DNA of 9,783 nucleotides from Aurantibacter sp042094015 (GTDB taxonomy: Bacteria; Bacteroidota; Bacteroidia; Flavobacteriales; Flavobacteriaceae): contig NZ_JBELDZ010000086.1 of NCBI RefSeq assembly GCF_042094015.1, forward strand, positions 1 to 9,783. Direction: 5' to 3'. Below the pieces are notes generated by a model. That model was not told the origin of the DNA and searched no databases. It worked only from the letters and a program-made list of their open reading frames with translations. Positions 1 through 6,641 of this stretch are shown here, piece after piece. A program made the translations under genes and the position numbers. Position 1 is the stretch's first letter. Each line of letters starts with the position of its first letter.

Positions 1-39
1 ATAACTTTTAATTGAAGTCACTACATAAAAAAGTGTCAT

Positions 40-47
40 TATCTTTG
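40..47 (+). promoter_or_regulatory. Bacteroidota-type -7 promoter box for the helicase operon
   Basis: TATCTTTG matches the Bacteroidota housekeeping -7 consensus TAnnTTTG exactly. The nearest upstream TTG (12-14) is about 25 nt away, longer than the usual -33/-7 spacing, so the -33 element is weak or absent. Transcription would begin a few bases downstream, giving a leader of only about 10 nt before the ATG at 64. The same octamer occurs before the transporter gene on the other strand. The promoter role is inferred from the match and its position. Confidence 0.55.
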
Positions 48-63
48 TGCAAAATAATATTTT

Positions 64-1407
64 ATGTCAACTACATTCTCAGATTTAGGAATAAGTAAAT
101 CATTACAGCAAAGCCTTAGTGTTTTAGATATTTCTAGACCAACAGAAATACAAGAAAAATCGATTCCTGTAATTCTTAAAAATGAACAAGATGTTGTGGC
201 ATTAGCAAAAACCGGAACAGGTAAAACTGCTGCTTTTGGTTTACCGCTACTACAATTAATAGATACTAAAAAACCGACTATTCAAGCTGTTATTTTGGCA
301 CCAACACGAGAGTTAGGACAGCAGATATCTTCTAATTTGATTTCTTTTTCTCAAAATAATCCTGAAATTAGTATAGCTACTATTTGTGGAGGAATACCAA
401 TAAAACCACAAATTGAAACTTTAAAAAACATAACTCAGATTGTGGTGGCAACACCAGGTAGATTGGTAGATTTAATTAAAAGAGATGCTATTAATATTAA
501 AGAAATTTCTCACTTTATTTTAGATGAAGCAGATGAAATGGTTAGCGCTTTAAAAGAAGGTTTAGACGAGATTATTAAAGAAATCCCTAAAAAGCGACGC
601 ACCTTTTTGTTTACAGCAACCTTATCTGGAGCTATTAAGCAATTGGTAAATAATTACATGTCTAAAAATGTGGTGACTATTGAAGCTAATATGGCTACAA
701 TGGGACATCAAGGTATAGAACATCAATTTGTTGTGGTAGAACCTATTGAGAAATTAGAGGTTTTAATGCATTTTTTAAATTCAAAAGAAGGACAACAAGG
801 TATAATTTTCTGTAAGACAAAAGCTGCTGTAAATAAGTTAGCAAAGAACTTGGCAATTAATAAATTCTCATCTGGCGCTATACACGGAAGTTTAACACAA
901 GGAATTCGTGATCGTATAATGGGACAATTTCGCGATGGGCATATTAGTATTTTGGTAGCAACAGATTTAGCTGCTAGAGGAATCGATGTGAAAGACGTAG
1001 CTTACGTAGTTAATTATCATCTACCAGATACTTACGATAATTATGTACATAGAAGTGGTAGAACAGCAAGAGCAGGAGCAAAGGGTTTATCTTTAACAGT
1101 ATTACAACAAGAAGAAGTTTTTGAAATACCAGAATTTGAAGCTGAATTAGGTATTAAATTTAATAAGTACGAAAAAGCTGATGCTAAAAGTATTGAAGAA
1201 AATAACGGTTTAATTTGGGCTAAAAAAATATTTAAAACGAAACCAAATCGTGACGTTTCAGAAGATTTTAAAGGACGAATTAAAACGATTTTTCATCATT
1301 TAACAAAAGAAGAATTAGTAGATAAGATTTTAGCAAATTATATTGCAGAAACAACTGCTAAGACCACAAAATCAGAAGTTGTTAAAAAGAAGAAAAGAAA
1401 GTCATAA
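64..1407 (+). CDS. DEAD-box ATP-dependent RNA helicase (DeaD/CsdA-like core)
   Basis: A 447-residue DEAD-box helicase that unwinds or remodels RNA using ATP in the cytoplasm, probably on structured mRNA or in ribosome assembly. The motifs appear in order: Q-motif (F5 and Q30), Walker A AKTGTGKT (48-55), Ia PTREL (80-84), TPGR (130-133), DEAD (154-157), motif III as TAT (184-186, where SAT is usual), motif V ATDLAARG (299-306) and motif VI HRSGRTAR (329-336). About 100 residues follow motif VI, resembling the region after the core in DeaD/CsdA proteins, and end in a very basic VVKKKKRKS tail that may bind RNA. It lacks the long C-terminal RNA-binding domain of E. coli DeaD. It is the first gene of a probable four-gene operon, 15 nt before a second helicase. 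The family is certain; the exact orthologue (deaD or rhlE type) is not, so no symbol is given. Confidence 0.95.
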   Translation: MSTTFSDLGISKSLQQSLSVLDISRPTEIQEKSIPVILKNEQDVVALAKTGTGKTAAFGLPLLQLIDTKKPTIQAVILAPTRELGQQISSNLISFSQNNPEISIATICGGIPIKPQIETLKNITQIVVATPGRLVDLIKRDAINIKEISHFILDEADEMVSALKEGLDEIIKEIPKKRRTFLFTATLSGAIKQLVNNYMSKNVVTIEANMATMGHQGIEHQFVVVEPIEKLEVLMHFLNSKEGQQGIIFCKTKAAVNKLAKNLAINKFSSGAIHGSLTQGIRDRIMGQFRDGHISILVATDLAARGIDVKDVAYVVNYHLPDTYDNYVHRSGRTARAGAKGLSLTVLQQEEVFEIPEFEAELGIKFNKYEKADAKSIEENNGLIWAKKIFKTKPNRDVSEDFKGRIKTIFHHLTKEELVDKILANYIAETTAKTTKSEVVKKKKRKS

Positions 1408-1422
1408 TAATATAATTATACT

Positions 1423-2736
1423 ATGGCAAACCAAATTAAATCACAACAAGCAATTTTAGATAAACTTAATATTTCGGCATTAAATCCAATGCAAGAAGAA
1501 GCCTTGTTGTCTATAACTTCGGTAGAAAATACGGTCTTATTATCGCCAACAGGAACAGGGAAAACTTTGGCGTTTTTATTACCAACATTACAAACTTTGG
1601 ATATTAAGTCTAAACATGTGCAATTGTTAATTTTAGTACCATCGCGTGAGTTAGCAATACAAATAGAGCAAGTTATCCGTGAAATGGGAACTGGTTTTAA
1701 AGCCAATGCTGTTTATGGTGGTAGACATTTTTCTAAAGATAAAATAGAATTAGCACACGAACCAGCTATTTTAATAGGAACGCCAGGAAGAGTTGCAGAT
1801 CATTTAAGACGAAAAACATTTTCTGTGAATCAGCTTAAAACGTTGATTTTAGACGAGTTTGATAAATCTTTAGAAGTTGGTTTTGAAGAAGAAATGAGTC
1901 AAATTATTTCAAGCTTACCATTTATAAAACGACGTATTTTAACTTCTGCAACAAAGGATATGCAAATCCCAAGATTTGTAGGCTTAAAAGACGAAATCAT
2001 TATAGATTATTTAGGTACGTCTAAAGCGTCTAAATTAGAAATTAAAACCGTTATTTCTCAAGACAAAAACAAACTAAATACTTTAGTTGATATATTGCAA
2101 TCAATTGGAAATAAGCCAGGTATAATTTTCTGTAATTATAAAGACACTATCAGTTTTGTAAGTGATTATTTAAATAAAAACAACATACCTCATGGAACAT
2201 TTTATGGGGCAATGGAGCAAGTAGATAGAGAACGAGCATTAATAAAATTTAGAAATGGAACACATCAAGTTATTATAGCTACAGATTTAGCTGCTAGAGG
2301 TTTAGATATTCCAGAGCTTAATTATATTATACATTATCAATTACCTTTAAAAGCAGAAGAATTTACACATAGAAATGGTCGTACAGCTCGTATGAATTCT
2401 GAAGGAACATCGTATGTTTTACAGTGGGAGAAAGAAACTTTACCTGATTTTATTGAAGCACCAATTTTAACGGATTTAGAATCTAAAAATGAAGAAATAA
2501 CAACAAACTGGTCGACTTTATTTATTTCTGGAGGACGAAAAGATAAGATCTCTAAAGGTGATATTGCTGGCTTATTTTTTAAACAAGGAAACTTAGAGAA
2601 AAATGAGTTAGGAATTATAGAATTAAAACAAGATTGCGCCTTTATATCTGTGCCAAAGTTGAAAGCACAAGATTTAATAGAAAAAACGAACAATACACGA
2701 CTTAAAAAGAAAAAAGTACGTGTTACGTTAATATAA
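1423..2736 (+). CDS. dbpA: DbpA-type ATP-dependent RNA helicase
   Basis: A 437-residue DEAD-box family helicase. Visible motifs are the Q-motif glutamine Q24, Walker A SPTGTGKT (41-48), SREL, TPGR, motif II as DEFD (144-147, not DEAD), SAT (175-177), ATDLAARG, and motif VI HRNGRTAR (316-323). The last 75 or so residues, beginning near FISGGRKDKISKGDIAG, match the DbpA RNA-binding domain (RRM-like). In known DbpA proteins this domain targets hairpin 92 of 23S rRNA during 50S assembly, so the inferred role is late large-subunit maturation. The C-terminus is basic (RLKKKKVRV). The gene begins 15 nt after the first helicase and is presumably co-transcribed. The two helicases differ clearly in sequence, so this is not a recent duplication. 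The DEFD substitution keeps both acidic residues and should not abolish ATPase activity. Confidence 0.93.
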   Translation: MANQIKSQQAILDKLNISALNPMQEEALLSITSVENTVLLSPTGTGKTLAFLLPTLQTLDIKSKHVQLLILVPSRELAIQIEQVIREMGTGFKANAVYGGRHFSKDKIELAHEPAILIGTPGRVADHLRRKTFSVNQLKTLILDEFDKSLEVGFEEEMSQIISSLPFIKRRILTSATKDMQIPRFVGLKDEIIIDYLGTSKASKLEIKTVISQDKNKLNTLVDILQSIGNKPGIIFCNYKDTISFVSDYLNKNNIPHGTFYGAMEQVDRERALIKFRNGTHQVIIATDLAARGLDIPELNYIIHYQLPLKAEEFTHRNGRTARMNSEGTSYVLQWEKETLPDFIEAPILTDLESKNEEITTNWSTLFISGGRKDKISKGDIAGLFFKQGNLEKNELGIIELKQDCAFISVPKLKAQDLIEKTNNTRLKKKKVRVTLI

Positions 2737-2751
2737 TACAGCTTAGCGAAT

Positions 2752-4287
2752 ATGAGCAAAGAGTCAAAAAATATAGATATAGAATCTTGTATTGCAACCA
2801 TACAAAGTCTTTTAGACGATACAAACCAGTTATTTGAATTGCCAGAAGCGCAACGTGTATCGCTTTTTAAAGTAGCAGGAGAATTAACCAGACCAAATCG
2901 TGATGAATTTCAGCGTAGACGTAAAGATGCTAAAAAAGCAGCTAAACGTAAGCAAATTGAAGCCGATAAGCACGCTAGAAAATCTACAGGAATACGAACA
3001 GCAAGAGAAAATACGATTTTTGAAGCACCAAAATTATTGGCAGCAGCTCAATTATCTGAAGAAACACCAGAATTAGAATCTGCAAGAAATTGTTATGTCT
3101 GTAAAACAATGTTTACTAAACTTCATCATTTTTACGATACAATGTGTACAGATTGTGGTGATTTAAACTACGCTAAACGTTTTCAACTTACAGATTTAAC
3201 TGATCAAGTCGCTGTAATTACAGGTTCTCGTTTAAAAATCGGCTATCATATTACATTAATGTTATTACGTTCTGGAGCTACAGTTATTGCAACGACACGT
3301 TTTCCAGTAGATTCTGCTATTCGTTTTGCTAAAGAAGAAGATTATAAGCAATGGAGCGATAGATTACATATTCACGGCTTAGATTTACGTCATATTCCAA
3401 GTGTAGAGATTTTCTGTAATTACATAGAGCAGAAATATGATAGGTTAGATATTTTAATCAACAATGCCGCACAAACCGTAAGAAGACCATCAGGATTTTA
3501 TTTTCATTTAATGGAAAAAGAAGAATTACCTGTGTCAGATTTACCAAAATTAGCACAACCATTTTTAAAAAATCATTTAGAGTGTTTACAAGAATTATCA
3601 GATTTAAGTGTAAGTACTACTAAAACTAGTAAAAACAATGTATTGCCAGTAACGTGGCACGGACCAGAGCCAGGCATAGGATTAAGAAATTCGGCAGAAT
3701 TATCTCAAATCCCATATAGTTTTGATAATTCGTTACAAGCAAAAGAAGTCTTTCCTGAAGGCGAATTAGATGCAGATTTACAACAAGTAGATTTACGTAA
3801 AACTAATAGTTGGCGTTTAAAACTAGGTGAAATTGAAACGACTGAAATGGTAGAAGTACAGTTGGTTAATGCTGTAGCGCCATTTGTATTATGTAATCGT
3901 TTGTCGCAATTAATGATGAAGGAAAATACAGGAAAAAAGCATATTATAAACGTTTCTGCTATGGAAGGGAAATTCCATAGGTTTAAAAAAGAAGATCGTC
4001 ATCCACATACTAATATGGCAAAAGCGGCTTTAAATATGCTAACACATACATCTGCTTCAACATTTGCAAAATCTGGTATTTATATGAATGCGGTAGATAC
4101 AGGTTGGGTTACAGACGAAGATCCTGTAGAATTATCTAAGAAGAAAGTAGAACAACACGATTTTCAGCCACCATTAGATATTGTAGATGGCGCAGCACGT
4201 GTTATGGATCCATTAATAGATGGTATAAACACTGGTAAACATTGGTGTGGTAAGTTTTTAAAGGATTATTTTCCAATAGATTGGTAA
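2752..4287 (+). CDS. Long atypical SDR-fold (Rossmann) protein with a Cys4 knuckle
   Basis: A 511-residue protein, about twice the size of a classical short-chain dehydrogenase. The N-terminal ~110 residues are charged, with a Lys/Arg-rich probable helix (about 50-85). A four-cysteine knuckle follows, CYVC (114-117) and CTDC (132-135), likely binding zinc. The Rossmann part begins near 150 with the cofactor motif TGSRLKIG (157-164), in which the middle glycine of TGxxxGxG is lysine. NNAA at 237-240 is the SDR structural motif. An insertion of roughly 110 residues then precedes the NAVAPF segment near 375. At the active site S402 is present (NVSA), but the YxxxK position reads T420-N-M-A-K424, so the catalytic tyrosine is missing. 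It may be a non-classical reductase, a nucleotide-binding regulator or an RNA-associated protein. It lies 15 nt after dbpA and 3 nt before the OsmC gene. The fold is clear; substrate and role are unknown. Confidence 0.85.
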   Translation: MSKESKNIDIESCIATIQSLLDDTNQLFELPEAQRVSLFKVAGELTRPNRDEFQRRRKDAKKAAKRKQIEADKHARKSTGIRTARENTIFEAPKLLAAAQLSEETPELESARNCYVCKTMFTKLHHFYDTMCTDCGDLNYAKRFQLTDLTDQVAVITGSRLKIGYHITLMLLRSGATVIATTRFPVDSAIRFAKEEDYKQWSDRLHIHGLDLRHIPSVEIFCNYIEQKYDRLDILINNAAQTVRRPSGFYFHLMEKEELPVSDLPKLAQPFLKNHLECLQELSDLSVSTTKTSKNNVLPVTWHGPEPGIGLRNSAELSQIPYSFDNSLQAKEVFPEGELDADLQQVDLRKTNSWRLKLGEIETTEMVEVQLVNAVAPFVLCNRLSQLMMKENTGKKHIINVSAMEGKFHRFKKEDRHPHTNMAKAALNMLTHTSASTFAKSGIYMNAVDTGWVTDEDPVELSKKKVEQHDFQPPLDIVDGAARVMDPLIDGINTGKHWCGKFLKDYFPIDW

Positions 4288-4290
4288 CTT

Positions 4291-4752
4291 ATGGGTAATA
4301 AACATCTTTACACTTTAAATTTAAAATGGATTGGAGAGTCTTATATAAATTCTATTAAAAACGATAGGTTATATGAAATAGCTATTCCAGGAAAATCTAG
4401 TTTTAAAGGTTCTGCAGATCAAACGTTTCATGGCGATGCTACTTTGCTAAATCCAGAAGATATGTTATTGTCTGCTTTATCCTCATGCCATATGATGTCT
4501 TATTTCTATGTATGTAGACAGAATGCTATTGAAATCATTTCATATCAAGATCAGCCTTTAGGAACTTTACAAGTTAATTCTAATGGAAGCGGACAGTTTA
4601 GCAAGATTATATTAAAACCTTTAGTTATAATAAAAAGCAAATTAGATTTAGAATTAGCTATTAGTTTACATAGTAAAGCAAAATCACTTTGTTTTATTGG
4701 TAACTCTTGTAATTTCCCAATAGAAGTAGAGCCGATAGTAGAAATAGAGTAG
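4291..4752 (+). CDS. OsmC-family protein (thiol peroxidase-like)
   Basis: A 153-residue cytoplasmic protein of the OsmC/Ohr superfamily. Members usually reduce organic hydroperoxides using a reactive cysteine pair. Here the likely peroxidatic residue is C66 in LSALSSCHMM, preceded by conserved NPEDML with E56. The likely partner is C134, in the H127-x2-A-x3-C134 context before GNSCNFPIEVEP. A further cysteine, C140, sits close to C134. Length is typical for the family. The ATG is 3 nt after the stop of the SDR gene, so translation is probably coupled and this is the last gene of the operon. Many Bacteroidota OsmC-like proteins belong to the general OsmC/YhfA group of uncertain substrate, so peroxidase activity is an inference from the retained cysteines. 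Confidence 0.88.
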   Translation: MGNKHLYTLNLKWIGESYINSIKNDRLYEIAIPGKSSFKGSADQTFHGDATLLNPEDMLLSALSSCHMMSYFYVCRQNAIEIISYQDQPLGTLQVNSNGSGQFSKIILKPLVIIKSKLDLELAISLHSKAKSLCFIGNSCNFPIEVEPIVEIE

Positions 4753-4778
4753 TGTTATTATTTATCTTATTTTAATTC

Positions 4779-4797
4779 TTGGCACGCATATTGCTTA
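4779..4797 (+). promoter_or_regulatory. Probable sigma-54 (RpoN) -24/-12 promoter of the cold-shock gene
   Basis: The sequence TTGGCACG-cata-TTGCTTA matches the sigma-54 consensus YTGGCACGrNNNTTGCW at every strongly conserved base. The invariant GG (4781-4782) and GC (4793-4794) are separated by exactly ten bases. The predicted transcription start is about 4806, leaving a leader of about 26 nt before the ATG at 4832. No TAnnTTTG box is seen between the OsmC stop and this start. An enhancer-binding activator would be needed; none is encoded in the window and no upstream activator site could be recognised. The assignment rests on the match alone. Confidence 0.7.
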
Positions 4798-4831
4798 TAT
4801 CAAAGTAATTAATACAATAAATTATATTACA

Positions 4832-5023
4832 ATGATTAAAGGAACAGTAAAATTCTTCAATGACGACAAAGGTTTTGGATTCATAACAGAAGAAGGTTCA
4901 AACACAGACCATTTTGTACACATTTCAGGTTTAATTGACGAAATTCGTGAAGGCGATGACGTTGAATTTGAATTAACAGAAGGTAAAAAAGGATTAAATG
5001 CAATTAACGTAAAAGTTATCTAA
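4832..5023 (+). CDS. Cold-shock domain protein (CspA family)
   Basis: A 63-residue single cold-shock domain, slightly shorter than the 65-70 residues usual in proteobacteria. RNP1 is KGFGFI (13-18) and RNP2 is FVHIS (28-32); the GTVKFFN start and the acidic, glycine-containing loop are typical. Such proteins bind single-stranded RNA or DNA and act as RNA chaperones in the cytoplasm. The gene follows the helicase-containing operon on the same strand but is separated by 79 nt that hold a probable sigma-54 promoter, and it is closed by its own terminator. It is therefore probably a separate transcription unit. The predicted short leader lacks room for the long thermosensing 5' UTR known from E. 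coli cspA. Which csp paralogue this is cannot be told. Confidence 0.96.
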   Translation: MIKGTVKFFNDDKGFGFITEEGSNTDHFVHISGLIDEIREGDDVEFELTEGKKGLNAINVKVI

Positions 5024-5044
5024 ACATAAAATCTTATTAAATCT

Positions 5045-5075
5045 AAGCCCATCATTTACTTGATGGGCTTTTTTT
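5045..5075 (+). terminator. Rho-independent terminator after the cold-shock gene
   Basis: Perfect 10-bp stem AAGCCCATCA (5045-5054) / TGATGGGCTT (5061-5070) with the six-base loop TTTACT. The run of seven T overlaps the end of the stem (5069-5075). It sits 22 nt after the cold-shock stop codon and 7 nt before the stop of the convergent transporter gene. Read on the - strand the hairpin also forms, but the following bases are only moderately T-rich, so termination from that side would be weaker. Confidence 0.93.
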
Positions 5076-5081
5076 ATAGAA

Positions 5082-5987
5082 TTAATTGTTAGAATATAAA
5101 ATCAAAAAAACACCAATTAAAATACCAACTAAAGGAATTAATTTCAAACGTTTGTTTTTCTCTTTAAACATAATGCCGCCAATAACAACTGCAATTATAA
5201 TCTGACTACGTTTTATAGCAGATAATAACATAATTAAGGCATCTGGATCTTGTAGTGCTTTAAAATAGAAATAATCTGCTGCCTGCAATAATATGCCAAC
5301 CATTGGAATAGACCAACGAAATTTAAAAGCTTTACGCTTATCTGCATAAGGAAACCACGTAATACTTAGAATTACTAATAAAATAAGAATAGTATAAAAG
5401 CAAAACCAGAATTGTAATGTTTGTGGATTTAAACTTAAATTCTGAATTAAAAACTTATCATACAAACCACTACTAGCACCAAAAAAAGTAGCTCCAATAA
5501 TAGCAAATATCCATTTATTACGCTTAAAGTTTATACCTTCTTTTTTTCCAATTCTAGAATATAAAATGACAGAAAATATAATTAAGAAAAAACCAATCCA
5601 TTGAAATACGTTAGGGCTTTCTTTATAAATTAAAATAGCTCCAATAAATGTAAAAAAAGGTCCAGCACTTCTAATTGGTGTAACTATAGTTATGGGTAAA
5701 TGTTTTAAAGCTTGATATGCTAAAACCCAAGAACTAGCCATTATTGCAGATTTAATAAAAATAAAACCGTGCATTTGCCAAGATAATTCTTGGAAGTTAT
5801 AACCATTTTGCTCTGTATATTCAGGGTAAAAAAAGGATAAAAGATAGAATAGAGCTACAAAAAAGAAACCACTAGAAACGGTTCCTAAAAGCACAGGAAA
5901 TACTTCGTTACCTTGTACGGCATATTTTTTACATAAATTATGTAAGCCAAGAAATAAAGCGGCTAAAAGCCCTAGATACATCCACAT
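5082..5987 (-). CDS. DMT-superfamily (EamA-like) membrane transporter
   Basis: An inner-membrane protein of 301 residues from the ATG at 5987, with about ten hydrophobic segments arranged as two five-helix halves, as in EamA/DMT exporters. Typical features are the first helix GLLAALFLGLHNLCKKYA, TPIRSAGPFFTFIGAILIYKE at the end of the first half, and the second-half start GATFFGASSGLYDKF. The C-terminus is short (LYSNN). The substrate cannot be read from sequence; the family includes amino-acid and metabolite exporters. The frame stays open to an upstream TTG (5996), but that TTG is the end of a TAnnTTTG promoter box, so ATG 5987 or ATG 5981 is the better start. The gene is convergent with the cold-shock gene and divergent from the EF-hand operon. 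Confidence 0.85.
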   Translation of the reverse strand: MWMYLGLLAALFLGLHNLCKKYAVQGNEVFPVLLGTVSSGFFFVALFYLLSFFYPEYTEQNGYNFQELSWQMHGFIFIKSAIMASSWVLAYQALKHLPITIVTPIRSAGPFFTFIGAILIYKESPNVFQWIGFFLIIFSVILYSRIGKKEGINFKRNKWIFAIIGATFFGASSGLYDKFLIQNLSLNPQTLQFWFCFYTILILLVILSITWFPYADKRKAFKFRWSIPMVGILLQAADYFYFKALQDPDALIMLLSAIKRSQIIIAVVIGGIMFKEKNKRLKLIPLVGILIGVFLILYSNN

Positions 5988-5993
5988 AAGCCA

Positions 5994-6001
5994 CAAAGAT
6001 A
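5994..6001 (-). promoter_or_regulatory. -7 promoter box for the transporter gene
   Basis: On the - strand these bases read TATCTTTG, an exact match to the Bacteroidota -7 consensus TAnnTTTG and identical to the box before the first helicase. No clear TTG is found at the expected -33 position. The box ends only 7 nt before the ATG at 5987, so transcription would begin at or near the start codon and the mRNA may be leaderless. Confidence 0.5.
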
Positions 6002-6113
6002 TACTTTAATATTAATTTATTTAACTTGGGTTTAACATAGAACATAAACAGATTAGCACAAGTTTTTATCAATTACTTCATCTAATAAAACATAACATAT
6101 AAAAAGATTAATT

Positions 6114-6626
6114 ATGACGATTGCTAAAATCAAAACTGGACTTACTTTTTTTTCATTATTTACTAGTGTAGCACTTTTTGCACAAGGACCAGGCGGAAGA
6201 GGAGGAATGCAAGGACAAGGAAATAGACAACCAAGAACTGAAAAGCCAGATGCGTTCAAAATAATGTCAAAGTTAGATACAAATAATGATAATACCATAG
6301 ATAGAGATGAGGCTTCAAACGATAAAAGAGGTAAGATTTCTGAAATGTTTGATAAAATAGATACTGACTCTAATAATTCGATATCCTTAGAAGAATTAGA
6401 AGCTTCATTAGAGAATAGAGGTCCAAAAAGGAAATCTGCTAAAGAATTAATTAAAGAGTTAGATGACAATAAAGATGGTACATTAAATGAATTGGAAATT
6501 GCAGCTAAGAAAAATATACGATTAATGAATTATTTTAAGAAAATTGATATCAACAATGATAATGAGCTCGATAAAAAAGAATTGAAACTGTTTTTATTAA
6601 AGGACAGAAAAGAAAAAAGGGACTAA
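6114..6626 (+). CDS. Secreted four-EF-hand calcium-binding protein
   Basis: A 170-residue exported protein. Residues 1-24 form a Sec signal peptide with a hydrophobic core LTFFSLFTSVALF and probable cleavage after AQ at 24. A Gly/Gln/Arg-rich linker (25-42) follows, then four canonical EF-hand loops: 55-66 (DTNNDNTIDRDE), 83-94 (DTDSNNSISLEE), 117-128 (DDNKDGTLNELE) and 145-156 (DINNDNELDKKE). All have acidic residues at loop positions 1 and 12. The C-terminus is highly charged. Probable location is the periplasm or cell exterior, and probable function is calcium binding, as sensor, buffer or adhesion partner; no enzyme domain is present. It is followed after 15 nt by the YHYH lipoprotein gene, whose own EF-hand pair resembles loops 1-2 here. 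No good TAnnTTTG box was found upstream; TAACTTGG at 6022-6029 is one mismatch away. Confidence 0.88.
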   Translation: MTIAKIKTGLTFFSLFTSVALFAQGPGGRGGMQGQGNRQPRTEKPDAFKIMSKLDTNNDNTIDRDEASNDKRGKISEMFDKIDTDSNNSISLEELEASLENRGPKRKSAKELIKELDDNKDGTLNELEIAAKKNIRLMNYFKKIDINNDNELDKKELKLFLLKDRKEKRD

Positions 6627-6641
6627 AAAAACACTTAGATT

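Noticed and set aside
1416..1706. 96-residue open frame on the - strand
   Set aside because: It lies wholly inside the DbpA helicase gene, antisense to conserved helicase motifs, and has no protein-like features of its own.
2337..2801. 154-residue open frame on the - strand
   Set aside because: It is antisense to the DbpA RNA-binding domain and the start of the SDR gene; a shadow of the real coding strand.
6053..6469. 138-residue open frame on the - strand with Pro-rich and hydrophobic parts
   Set aside because: It is antisense to the signal peptide and EF-hand coding region; the + strand product has four canonical EF-hand loops and is clearly the real gene.
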